Shown here one piece after another: positions 22,160-32,635 of a stretch of DNA of 64,000 nt; positions within the stretch are counted from its first letter, which is position 1, and each line of letters starts with the position of its first letter. The DNA comes from Malania oleifera (Eukaryota; Streptophyta; Magnoliopsida; Santalales; Ximeniaceae). Where the stretch lies: NCBI RefSeq assembly GCF_029873635.1, contig NC_080420.1:28635032-28699031 (forward strand), in the 5' to 3' direction. The notes beneath the pieces were generated by a model that saw only the letters and a program-made list of their open reading frames with translations, had not been told where the DNA came from and did no database searches. The translations under genes and the position numbers were made by a program.

Positions 22160-22716
22160 TAACATCCATCCAAGAGTAGTCTCCTCGCCTGTAGTGCCGA
22201 AAGAATCTGTGGCGCTGGACGCACACACGATCCCACGAATTCGTACTCCTACTCCCCAGGAGGTCTAAAAACTACCACCTTCCTACGACAGTCGATCATA
22301 GCATAACTGGAGAACAACCTATCCATCCCCATAATGACATCGAACCCCGACATGTCATATACAACAAGATTTATCGGTAGTAGCTTTCCCTAAATTTCCA
22401 CTGGGCAGTATACCAACATATTCTTACAGAAAGATACACTCCCAGATGGTGTAGTAATAGATAACACCTTGTTCATGTCTTGGGTTTCAGTCCCTTACCA
22501 TCCAACAAAAATCACAGATACAAAAGAGTGGGTTGCACTCGAATCAAATAAAACAGAAGCCTTATTCAAAAGCAATAATAAGGTACTTGTCACCACATTC
22601 CCTGCATGTTCAGCGTCTTCTGAAGTAAGAGAATATACTCTGGCCAGAGTTGTATTCGTCTGAACGGTTCTCGGAGGTATCTGATTGCTCCCTTGGTTCT
22701 CACTGAATACAGGCAC
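22160..22716 (-). pseudogene. G2 aspartic protease
   Basis: The minus frame reads A-R-V-Y-S-L-T-S-E-D-A-E-H-A-G-N-V-V, then V-L-F-D-S-S-A-T-H-S-F. The Gly after Asp-Ser is Ser, which breaks the D-S/T-G active-site rule. The second half is interrupted by stops, and the downstream F-D-V-I-M-G-M-D block lies near 22320-22345. Confidence 0.82.
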
Positions 22717-23660
22717 ATCTCGCTTCGGTGTACGACAATCACGAGCTATGTGACCAGGCCGACCACAGTTATAGCAGTTACCTTCAAAAGACCGACACTC
22801 ACCCTCGTGCCGTCTGAAACACCTAGTACAACGACCACTAGTCTGGCTCCCTTGAGAATCCTAGCGCTCCGTATTCTGGTGGTAGCTCGAGCCCTTATTT
22901 CTCTTCCTCCACGATCCCTGTCAATATCCTATCTGAGAACTGGAAGGTACTATCCTCTTCCTTGATTCCTGATCAACCTCATCCTCTCGGATACCGGTCT
23001 CAATCACCATGGCTAAATCCACCAACACCAAAAACTCGCGGATCTGAAGCATACCCTCTAACCTGCGAATATCCTTCCTCAAACCCTTCTCGAACCAATG
23101 ATTCTTCTCATACTCGCTCGAGATCAAACATGGTGCAAAGTGGGACAACTCTATGTACCGAGCCGCATACCCCTGCACCGTCATACTCCCCTGAGTCATA
23201 ATAGAAAATTCATTTGCCTTCACATCACGTATAGAAGCCAGGAAGTATCTGTCGAAGAACACCTCCTTGAAATGGCTCCATGACATCTCCCTAGACCGGC
23301 TCTCTACTTCTCCAGCAGACTCATCGCAGTCCACCATCGACCCGCCTCCCCAGACAGCTGGAAGGTGGCATAAAGGACCCGCTACCTATCCATGCAGTGC
23401 AAGATCTCCAAGATCCTTTCCGTCTTCTCCACCCAGTCCTCCGCCATCGTTGGGTCAAGTCCTTCAGAGAACGTCGGAGGATGCATGTGTGTGAACCTCT
23501 CAATGGTGCACCCCATAACAACAGGAGAGCGCTCGCATCTCCTCACACTCCGCCCGATCTCCCGTAACACCTGCCCCGTCAAACCTTGAGGCACAGAAGG
23601 TGACTCATCACTCGAAGTCTCCTCGGAGCCACTTCCCAAGTCATTATCCTTGGGCTCCAT
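22717..23660 (-). pseudogene. gag: G2 gag
   Basis: ATG at 23660 opens MEPKDNDLGSGSEETSSDE. The gag core follows with A-E-D-W-V-E-K-T-E-R-I-L, then W-S-H-F-K-E-V-F-F-D-R-Y-F in a second segment (22921-23337) after a frame change. There is an intact zinc knuckle C-Y-N-C-G-R-P-G-H-I-A-R-D-C at about 22737-22778, preceded by a C-x2-C-x3-H-x3-C cluster. One stop lies at about 22921. This is structural capsid protein. The leader runs from the PBS at 23981 down to 23661. Confidence 0.88.
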
Positions 23661-23969
23661 TCTGTAACACAATAGGAATCTATCAATATCCCTACGACAC
23701 ATACAGTTAACACCATAATCTACACTAATCGTGTTAACTATTCCCTACTAGATCTAAGTCTGTCCTATCACACCGACACAAAAATCATCAATGATCTGCC
23801 ATGCTTTTACTGGGATCGTCATCCCAGGAAAAACACGAAATAACATCGATAAATCCTGGTCTAGCAACCGAACAATCCTCAACCAACTCTACCCATATCC
23901 ACATCCTATACTCTGGTATGTACACATCAATACTCCTAACCAAGTCTATAAGATGTAACAACTTGGTTA

Positions 23970-23981
23970 GCTTTGATACCA
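23970..23981 (-). other. G2 primer-binding site
   Basis: The minus strand reads TGGTATCAAAGC, the initiator Met tRNA site with one change (normally TGGTATCAGAGC). It sits next to the 5' LTR end at 23985. Confidence 0.9.
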
Positions 23982-23984
23982 AGT

Positions 23985-25796
23985 TATCACGCCCGAACCC
24001 CGAAATGGGACCTAGGGGTGAAAATGTAATCTAATCTGTCCCTGTATCCGATAAAACATCCACAGTTATAGTACCAAGAATGAGGGTCCGACCTCGTGGG
24101 GTTCTCAGGCACCCTAAGCACATCCAAATACAATCATATACGCAGCGGAAAAAGGTCATTATATATATACATATGCAGTGTCATACCAGAGTCTATACAA
24201 GAGTAGAAATAGGCTCTCTCAAAACATACAAATGGGTGTCCAAATACATCTCAAAATGGCAACCCACCAAAATAAAGTCCTAGCACTTACCCAAGCGCTA
24301 ACCGCAGTACACCGGCCACTACGCTCCCTACACCAGGATGTTAGTTTCGATTACTCGAAGAACCTATAAAAAAGTACGTACAGCGGGGGTGGGAAACCTC
24401 TCAGTAAGGAAGAACATGGGTTATATCGGTGTGTGGCATTTGAGTGTTATCATGATGCAACATACATGCAATTAAATGCAGTCCAGTATTAGTTTTACAT
24501 AGTGCATACATGCATACATACACATGATCAGCAATCCTAGTGTCATCACACCCTTCGGCCCAAAGCTGGCCCGCAACATACGGCGTTGGCCCTCAACCAA
24601 CCCACGAACACGGCGCCACCGGCACATGGCTAGTCCCCGACTCCCATGGCATCGTACTGGCGCTAACTGGTGGATCCACACCCTTCGGCCTAATCTGCCC
24701 GTATAGGCTCACGACCTCGAATATAGAGCCGGATACTTTTGCCTACATGGCAGGTGATAAACACACGCCCTCGGATATAGAGCCGGACACTCTCAGTACC
24801 TGGAACAATTCGGAACCCCGTTCCTACTAGCATTTCAACAGTCACACACACATGCATGCTCATATAACCAAACAAACCACACCCATTTGGTAATCTAAAT
24901 CATGGTTTTCCAAAAAAAAATACAATTTAAACAAGTTAAGGAACAACCATTCTAATAACACAGTATAAATCAACATATACGTTCGGTTTTCAACAAAACC
25001 AGGGATGCAACTCGTCGCCCCCTTTTTCCTAAAACTGTAATAATGAAAAACCCATAGTTTTCCCTGTTAGATCCCCACCAAATGAGTAGTCAAAACACAC
25101 ACAAGACCATGAACCATAGTTTCACCCAGTCCGATTTCAAAAATAACGAATATAAACACAGTTCCCCTTACCTTTTTCTTGAATAGCAAATCCCAAACTC
25201 CAAGGCCCCTAAACAGTGAACCGAGTTCCAAAACCTACAATCAACAATACAAAATATACTCACAACACTGTTCGCTACTAAACTACCAGATTAGAATTGA
25301 AAACCAAGCCTTACCTTGATTTTTTGCCGAACACGAAATCTCCAAAACGGGATTCCAATCCATAGAACTTGTAGAGAATCCTTCCATGATCCTCGTGGTA
25401 ACTTCAGATTCACGATTCTAATGACGAACGACAAAGGAATCTAGAGAGAGAGAGTGAATCCCAAGTTCCTAGAGAGAGAGAGAGAAATAAAAACCATTAC
25501 TTCACTACTAAGCAACTCAAAATATCCTTTTAAAGAGCCTTTGACCCGGGTGGATTCATCGACGAATTGGCGTCCTCGTCGACGAGTTCGCCATTGGCTT
25601 CGTCGACGAGATGGTGGCCTCATCGACGAGCCAAATATTTCTAATTTCCCCGAACCTCTCGGCATTCCCTCATCAACGAGCCTCTGAATTTTGTCGACGA
25701 GAAGGACGAAAACTTCATCGACGAGGCCTGCTCTTTTACCAAAATGCCCATCTCTTTAAATATTTTAAACCCCTTATCACGATTCGGGTACTTACA
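23985..25796 (-). repeat. G2 5' LTR
   Basis: On the minus strand it starts TGTAAGTACCCGAATCGTG at 25796 and ends GGGCGTGATA at 23985, with the final CA mutated to TA. It contains the palindrome array 25550-25735, the probable TATA-like CTTTAAAAGGATATTTT near 25521-25540, GA-rich leader DNA, and the CTGAGAGGTTTCCCACC block at about 24389-24410. Confidence 0.92.
25550..25735 (-). promoter_or_regulatory. TCGTCGACGA palindrome array in G2 5' LTR
   Basis: Units include TTCATCGACGAATT, the perfect 12-base palindrome CTCGTCGACGAG (about 25576-25587), TTCGTCGACGAGAT, CTCATCGACGAGCC, CTCATCAACGAGCC, TTGTCGACGAGAAG and TTCATCGACGAGG. On the element's strand they lie just upstream of the TATA-like sequence. 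Confidence 0.75.
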
Positions 25797-26588
25797 GGAG
25801 GCACTAGGGATAAAGCTTACTTTCAATACAGCGTTCCACCCCTAGACTGATTGAAAGTTAGAGAGGACAATATAGATCTTAGAGGATATGTTACAAGATT
25901 GTGTATTAGACTTCAGTGGTAGTTGGATTCAGTTTCTACCATTGGTGGAGTTTGCCTATAACAATAGCTTCAGGCTAGTATCGGAATGGTACCGTTTGAG
26001 GCATTGTATGGTAGGAGGTGTCGGTCTCCTCTATATTGGAATGTAGTCAGTGAATTGCACGTATTGAGGCCCGAACTCATACATCAGACTTCTGAGAAAG
26101 TTGGTTTGATCAGTGATAGGATTAAATCAGCTCAGAGTCGGCAAAAGAGTTACGCGGATGTTTGCTGTCGTGAGTTGGAATTCGAGATTGGGGGTAAGAT
26201 ATTTCTGAGAATCGCTCCAATGAAAGGGGTGATAAGGTTCAGGAAGAAGGTGAGCCCAAGGTATATCGGACCATTCGAGGTACTGGAACGAGTGGGTCCG
26301 GTGGCCTATAGGATTGTGTTACCCCTAGCGCTCTCGAGGATCCACGATATGTTTCACGTATCCATGTTGAGGAGGTACGTGCCGGATCTATCGCATGTGA
26401 TTGGTTACGAATCCTTAGAGATTGGGGATGCTTTGGCGTATAAGGAGATACCCATTCAGATTCTGGACCGTAAAGTTCAAAAGCTACATACCAAGGAGAT
26501 ACCATTAGTGAAGGTACTGTGGCGAAATCACGTGGTTGAGGAAGCTTCTTGGGAGTTAGAAACGAAAATACCCTGGGAGTATCCATAG
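25797..26588 (+). pseudogene. G1 integrase C-terminal part with chromodomain-like tail
   Basis: Resumes at the GGAGG duplication. After several stops (25797-25985), a 200-codon frame begins [15 protein letters not shown]. It continues I-A-P-M-K-G-V-I-R-F, Y-I-G-P-F-E-V-L-E-R-V-G and L-S-R-I-H-D-M-F-H-V-S-M-L. It ends P-L-V-K-V-L-W-R-N-H-V-V-E-E-A-S-W-E-L-E before TAG at 26588. The tail is the chromodomain-like end of Tekay elements and is intact here, unlike in G2. The part holding the third catalytic Glu is in the damaged stretch. Confidence 0.9.
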
Positions 26589-26902
26589 TTATTTTGAGTA
26601 GTATTTTTGGGTAGGAGGATCGGTATGGGTATGTATGTATGTATGTAATATTCTTCTAATGTACTAACGTTGTGTGGTTAGTCTCTGGGAGAGTTATGTA
26701 ATATTGTGAGTTCACAAGATGGTATGTATGTAACCACAGTATTCCTCTACCATAAGTGAGGATATGTATGTATTTGGGATGGGGCTGCTGTGTGGGTGGT
26801 CACCGACTCTTTGTAGAGTTGGGTATGCGTTTGGGTATGTAGTTGCATTGGTAAATGAGAGATTACAATTTCGAGGATGAAATTTTTGTAAGGAGGGGAG
26901 GT
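26589..26902 (+). other. G1 3' noncoding region and polypurine tract
   Basis: Noncoding DNA after the pol stop. It ends in TTTCGAGGATGAAATTTTTG and AAGGAGGGGAGG (26890-26901), the conserved block and PPT before the 3' LTR. Confidence 0.85.
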
Positions 26903-28347
26903 TGTAAGAACCCGACCCGAGAATTTCAAATTGAATAAATGAGAAAGGGTAAAAAGGTAAATTTTGCAGGCTTTGTTGACGAAGCCTTTGTTCTCATTGA
27001 CGAAGGCCCTCGTATTATTCGGCGATGAAATTTAGAGCCTCATCAACGAAGAGATACCGAACGTGTTGTAAAATATCGGAATAGGGTTCGTCACCGAAGG
27101 AGTCGGTTCGTCGACAAAATGTGTGGATGATTCATCGACGAAGGCGCCGTCTCATCGACGAATTGGATCGGGTCAAGGGTCTATAAATAGGATATTTTGT
27201 TGCTTCATTGCTAAGAAACCTCAAATCACCGGTGGGATCTCTCTCTCTCTCTCTCTTCGATTCTTCATTGTTTGTCGCCTGATTCAACGATCCAATGTTA
27301 CTAGGTGGATCAGGGGAGGAATCTCTACGTTTTTAGTGGATCAGAAAGTCGTTTCTAGGATTTTTGGGTTTTGTCCCAAAACCGAGGAAAGGGTCCGATT
27401 TCAGTTTCGTTTCGGAATATATGTAGTAGTAAGAATTAAAGTGAAGTATAGTTCTTGGATGTTTAGGTTTTGGGAACTCGGTTTGTAGTTTTGGAGTCGT
27501 AGAGTTTGTATTTTGGTATTCGGGTAAAGGTAAAGGGATTCTGTTTATTCAGTTATTTTTGAAATCGGGATCGATAAACCTGTAGTTTACGATCGTATGT
27601 ATGTTTTTGGCTACTTATTTGGGAAAATTTATTAGGTGAAAATGTAGGATTTTCGGGTTACAGTTTTTGAGAAAATTTGGGGGTTTCGATATCATCTCTA
27701 TTTTGTTGGAGAAATTGTATGTTGTATTAAAACTGTAGTATTGAAATGATCGTACCCATATTTGTATTAAACTGTATTCTTGAACTGAAAACGATGAGAT
27801 TTTTTGTATACCAAATAAGTGTGGAATGAACTTTTGTATGTAAAATGTTCCAGGTTTTGTAAAACAGTTAGGGGCAACTAATTACCTACGCTGATGAGTA
27901 TAAGGACATGAGTTCCAAAATTGTTCCAGGTTTTGTAAATCAGCTAGGGGCGGCTAATTACCGTACGCTAAATCAGCTAGGGGTGGCTAATTACCATACG
28001 CTGACGCCATGTCTTGGCTAATTATCATGGATGAGAGTGTTCGACTCTATATCTGAGGGTGTGAAATATCACCTGTTCTTTTCGGCTGGTCACCGATGGG
28101 GGTGAGTTGACACTGTATTGGCAACGTTATCGCTGTGAGGCTTCAATTATTGCAAGGTAATTGGGTGCTTAGTGTGGCAACACTGATCGTATATTTGGGT
28201 ATCGTATGTACTGGAACTAGATTGTGAAAAATATTGGAACTATATTGAACTGTATTGAACTGTGTTATATTGTGTTATGTTTTACGCTGAAATAATACTC
28301 GTATGTCACACACTAATATAACATTTCTTCCTTACTGAGAGGTGTCT
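26903..28347 (+). repeat. G1 3' LTR, first part (interrupted by LTR H)
   Basis: Begins TGTAAGAACCCGACCCG and matches the 5' LTR up to TGAGAGGTGTCT, where LTR H is inserted. It resumes at 31050. A palindrome array lies at 26968-27165 and a short CT run at 27238-27257. Confidence 0.92.
26968..27165 (+). promoter_or_regulatory. TCGTCGACGA palindrome array in G1 3' LTR
   Basis: Units include TTTGTTGACGAAGCC, CTCATTGACGAAGGCC, CTCATCAACGAAGAG, TTCGTCACCGAAGG, TTCGTCGACAAAAT, TTCATCGACGAAGG and CTCATCGACGAATT. Each decayed unit differs from its 5' LTR partner at different CG steps. Confidence 0.7.
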
Positions 28348-28360
28348 TGTAACGTCCCTT

Positions 28361-28532
28361 AATTTCTTAACATAAAATACCACATAATAAATAAAATGGT
28401 CAACCTGAACTCGTGGGTAGCAGGGACACCTGTCAAACACAGCGGCAATTTCTTAACATAAAATACCACATAATAAATAAAATGGTCAACCCGAACCCAT
28501 GGGTAGCAGGGACACCTGTCAAACACAGCGGA
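28361..28532. repeat. 86-base tandem duplication in LTR H
   Basis: Two adjacent 86-base copies (28361-28446, 28447-28532) each begin AATTTCTTAACATAAAATAC and end CAAACACAGCGG. They differ at only a few sites, so the duplication is fairly recent. Confidence 0.93.
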
Positions 28533-29320
28533 AAACCTAGCAGCAGTAAACATAAAATCTCAACATCCAATCATAAAACATAGTACCAGAGCTTTCTATA
28601 ACATCAAAATACTGTTATAATATATAACCTCCAAAAGTCAAAATAACACTAGGATTAAATAACAAAAACTCCCAATCCTAGTTCAATGCTTACCCTTCTG
28701 GGAGGGAAGCTCCAATCACTCAATGGCGGCTCTAGCCCGTCGGTCTTACTGGATTTCCTGAAAATCATTTAATGTTCGGGGATGAGACACTTCTCAGTAA
28801 GAGAAAATAAACTAAATACAGCTGTGTAGTAACATGAATATTTAATGCATTTATACGTATACAGTACATTTCATAATTCTATAAACATCATCATATCGTA
28901 CTAGGTAAATATATATTTTCACATCTGTTAATAAATCATAACATACGTAAAATCATATGTTATAACTGTAGTACTGAAAACAAACCCAAGACGAATAACT
29001 AGCTGGTGTCATGTATTACCCCCCATGACGGGTTGTGCAGCCCGAAGGCGGGATCCGACAATGGCTGGCCGACCACTGCCGAATCAAATATGTCTGTAAG
29101 TACGATGAGCCCACCACACCCTGGTCCGAACTGTCAAGTAGACATCCACACTCTACTGAAAGCCACATTGACTATCCATCTCCCATCCCCTCGTGGGACA
29201 GTAGCACTAATAAGGCCTCATGCCAAAATTAACCCATATCGACGGTACCGAGCTCCTGGTCTGAACTAAACTAACATCTTGGTTGTGAAAACATATAATA
29301 CATGATCATAAGTAACATCA

Positions 29321-29645
29321 TTACGGCCTCGTGCCGAAAACATAGATACGACCTCGTGCCAAAAACATAAATATATGGCCTCGCGCCAATAACATAAATA
29401 CGGCCTCGTGCCGATAACATAAATACGGCCTCGTGCCGATAACATAAATACATGGCCTCGCGCCAATAACATAAATATGGCCTCATTCCGATAACATAAA
29501 TATATGGCCTCGCGCCAATAACATAAATACGGCCTCGTGCCGATAACATAAATACGGCCTCGTGACGATAACATAAATACATGGCCTCGCACCAATAACA
29601 TAAATATGGCCTCATGCCGATAACATAAATATATGGCCTCGCGCT
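29321..29645. repeat. Minisatellite of about 12 units (25-27 bases) in LTR H
   Basis: The unit GGCCTCGTGCC-GATAACATAAATAC repeats about 12.5 times. Variants (GCGCCAAT versus GTGCCGAT, with or without an extra AT) recur every third unit, giving a higher-order period near 77 bases. Two long minus frames here are translations of the repeat and not genes. Confidence 0.95.
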
Positions 29646-30663
29646 AAAATTGTTTCAGGTATATATATTCTAAAAATACATCATTTATCATATAATCGTC
29701 AAAACCATCACAACATAATTCATCTTTTCATAATACCTGAAAACATGTTTTGTTCGTAAAATCTTTTACATCATAATACATTTCACATAAAATAATATTC
29801 ATGCCACACATATGCTATTAAAAGTCATACTTCATATTCTAAAATCGTGATTTCCTTATATCTCATACATACATATACATTTTAATCATCATAGCAGTAT
29901 TTTCCCAATCGTACATTTCATTCATAATACACAATATAACATATGCTTTTCTGAAAATAAATTTACTCATAATCAATAATAATTTACATGGAAAATTAGT
30001 GCTTTAGTTTATTCCCTTACCTGGCTATTGAGAAATTCCTTAGGACCCAAATCTTACGCTCTTAACGCCCGAAATTCAACTCCTGAAATTTACATTTTCT
30101 CCAGATTAATTAATTTATTTATCCAAAATAGTACTCATCTAGCCTTTTCTAGGCTCCATATACTTCAAATTAATATTTAAACTATTATTTAACATCCCCA
30201 CTTAATTTTCCAAGTTTTGCCTGCGGGTCCCAAAATTACACCCGCGGCGCTCACCCGGGTCCTAAATTTCAGAAATCCTACTTCAGTCCTAGATGCTTAA
30301 TATTTTAGCATTTCTAAATTAATGTTAATTAATTAAAAATAAGCCCCTTAATAACCGCCGCACCCCAAATTTGGGGTTTTGGCCCGACACCCCCACGAGA
30401 ATTTCGTCCCACTAGACTTGTAGAGAATCATCCCTAGATTCTCGTGGTGGTGTCCATTCATCAATTGGGCTTATATTTTGTAAGAAATTAAAGAAAATGG
30501 GAAAAATGGCTTACCCCAGGGAAATACGCTTACGCCGCTCCTACCACCGATCCGCTTCGGTAGAAATGACGGCAGCAGCGAATGGAGTCCAGTGGTATCT
30601 TCGGATTTTCGATCGGGCAAAAATCTGTCATGAAATCGAGGAGAGAGGGAGAGAGAACGTGAG

Positions 30664-30797
30664 GAGAGAGAGAGAGAGAGAGTTCAGAGAGTTACAGAGA
30701 AAAGAAAAGAAAAGAAGAAGAAGAAGAAGAAGAATAATAATAATAATAATAATAAATATACTTTGAATCACCTAAAGCTTGTTGAAGCTTTAGGAGG

Positions 30798-30872
<75 letters not shown>

Positions 30873-30961
30873 TTTTTTTAATAAAAAAATTAATTTTAAT
30901 TAATTAATTTTTTTTCTTTTTCTTTTTAAATTCGTTTAATTAATTAATTAATTAATTAATA
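30664..30961. repeat. Simple-sequence cluster: (GA)n, (AAT)n, (ATA)n, (AATT)n
   Basis: GA-rich run at about 30664-30690, AAT run at 30731-30756, ATA run at 30798-30872 (about 25 copies) and TTAA/AATT run at about 30936-30961, all within LTR H. Confidence 0.93.
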
Positions 30962-31049
30962 TATTTTTTTTAATTAATTTTTTTTTAATTTTTTATTTGG
31001 AATCATTCTATTAATCTTTTATATCTCTTTTTGGGGTTTTTACATGTCT

Positions 31050-31460
31050 CACCCCAAATATACAAATGTTTTTCAGGTTCTTCGAGTAGCCGTAACTAGC
31101 ATCCTAGCGTTCAGGAGCGTGGGTGTTGGTTAGCTACGTAGAGTACTTGAGTAAGTACGAATTTTGTGATTGGTTTGTCATTATTGGGTTTGTAGACACC
31201 CAGGGTATGTATTGTATTTTGGGAACGCATATTCTAGTTTTGTATAGACTCTGGTATGGTATAATGTATGTATAGAAAAAACATTTCCGTTGTGTATTTG
31301 ATGAGTATGGATATGTATGTAAATGTTTATAGGGTGTAAGTGTACCCCATGGGGTCGAACCTTCATTCAACTTAGTATCATGCATGTTTTAATTGATACA
31401 GAGACAGGTTAGGTTACTATATTCACACTTGGAACTCATCTGTGGGTTCGGGGTGTGACA
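31050..31460 (+). repeat. G1 3' LTR, second part
   Basis: Resumes CACCCCAAATATAC after the TGTCT duplication and ends GGGGTGTGACA at 31460, matching the 5' LTR end at 13252. Confidence 0.92.
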
Positions 31461-32546
31461 ATTTTTATAGATATTACAATATTTTCAAAACAGTTTACGG
31501 TCTTATGGTTATTTTGGAATCATGATGAAACAGTAAGATGTATATATATAGAAAATAGTATTATGCAGTATCAGACCCTGATGAATCAGTTCAGATATCA
31601 ATAGAGCACGGTACCGTTACTATTGCATATCAGAGTGCAACCACACATCTCAAATAGTGTGTGGAGGATTCCGTCAACAATGCTTGGAGAGATTGCAAGC
31701 TCCTCAGGAGACTGGGTTGAGGTGGCCAGTTCGACAAGGTAGATAGCAGTACTGTGCCTTGGAGAGATTGTAGATGGCCGGGTTAAGGATTGGTGGAGTT
31801 ACTGTTGACTTATCCTAGTAGGCCAACCAGAGTTAAGCCTCGCCTACGAGCTGCACAACCTTGTCATGAAGGGTTAAATCATGACGTACAGTTTTCCAGG
31901 ATAAATATCACAATTTTGTATATGTATATAGATTTACAGAATATCAGCAGATATATTATGATACTAAAAGTATGAAAAAGTAGAAAACTCAGATATTACA
32001 GTTGTATAATAAACCTACTTGTATGGGCGGGTAGACTTCTCTATTCTCGGGAATAATCAGTAAAAATAATTATGTATGTGTGTATGTGATTGGGCGACTG
32101 AGAACTTGATGATGGTGTGTTTATAAATGTGTTTACTTGGCTGCTGTAAATAGTGGAATACAACTGTATGTATATTTTGAAATTGTATATTAAACACTTC
32201 AGCCACACACTGTTATAACTTGTTTCTTCCTTACTGAGAGGTGTCTCACCCTGGCGATTATTTAATCTTTTCAGGTCTTCTAGGTGATCGAACTTTGAAA
32301 GCTCCAGGGCGAGGTAGTTTTGTGAGTAAATAAATATAACAGATATGTATAGTTTTATGTTTAATTATTTTGGTCATGTGATATGGAGGATATGGTTGTA
32401 ATTTTATAGGTTTGCTTATGTAAATATAGAACTCTGGTATTATGTTTGAGGTTATTTTATTATTTATGCTGCGTGAATGGTATTAGAGACGTATGATTGG
32501 ATGCCATAACACTCCGAGCCCCACGTGGTGGGTCCAGATCATTACA
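31461..32546 (+). mobile_element. LTR C, right half
   Basis: Continues LTR C beyond G1. It contains TTACTGAGAGGTGTCTCACC (about 32231-32250) and ends GGTCCAGATCATTACA at 32546. The next bases are already LTR B sequence, with a shared TACAAA at the joint and no target duplication matching the left side of C (TTTAT). Confidence 0.62.
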
Positions 32547-32635
32547 AATATACTCTCAACAACAGCTAATTAGTACAACAATTAAGCACTAAAATATACT
32601 TCAATTCAAAATAACAATTGAAAGAATTTGAAGCC

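Larger units (their letters stand above)
17206..25796 (-). mobile_element. G2: Ty3/gypsy chromovirus (Tekay/Del type) inserted in G1 integrase
   Basis: Complete minus-strand element of 8,591 bases: 5' LTR 23985-25796, PBS, gag-pol 23660-19257, PPT and 3' LTR 17206-18988. The target duplication GGAGG at 17201-17205 and 25797-25801 is perfect. It splits the G1 integrase codons L-Q-E-A-L-G cleanly, which fixes both borders. G2 is a relative of G1: gag, RT and integrase motifs match closely, but the LTRs differ enough to be another subfamily. Stops in gag-pol make it non-autonomous today. Confidence 0.95.
28348..31044 (-). mobile_element. Solo LTR H (gypsy-type) inside G1 3' LTR
   Basis: A 2,697-base unit runs from TGTAACGTCCC to GGGTTTTTACA. 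It is flanked by the perfect duplication TGTCT (28343-28347, 31045-31049) and has no PBS, PPT or coding sequence. On the minus strand it carries TACTGAGAAGTGTCTCATCCCC (about 28782-28803), the conserved block of the gypsy LTRs here, which sets the orientation. A GC-rich patch near 29030-29090 matches LTR D. A lone LTR usually arises by recombination between the two LTRs of a full element. Confidence 0.88.
11361..31460 (+). mobile_element. G1: Ty3/gypsy chromovirus (Tekay/Del type), full length, twice interrupted
   Basis: Two LTRs (11361-13252; 26903-28347 plus 31050-31460), a PBS, a gag-pol reading gag, protease, RT, RNase H, integrase and chromodomain-like tail, and a PPT are in order on the plus strand. 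G2 interrupts integrase at 17205 and solo LTR H interrupts the 3' LTR at 28347. Without these, G1 is about 8.8 kb. The flanks (GTTGT left, ATTTT right) do not match, so the target duplication is lost or diverged. G1 lies inside LTR C. The polyprotein carries many stops and frameshifts, so it cannot move on its own. Confidence 0.9.

Noticed and set aside
29266-29615. Two overlapping minus frames of over 110 codons with repeated R-P-Y-L-C-Y-W-like units
   Set aside because: They are translations of the 25-27 base minisatellite in LTR H; any frame without a stop stays open.
11356-31465. Target duplication for G1
   Set aside because: GTTGT and ATTTT agree at too few positions to claim a duplication.
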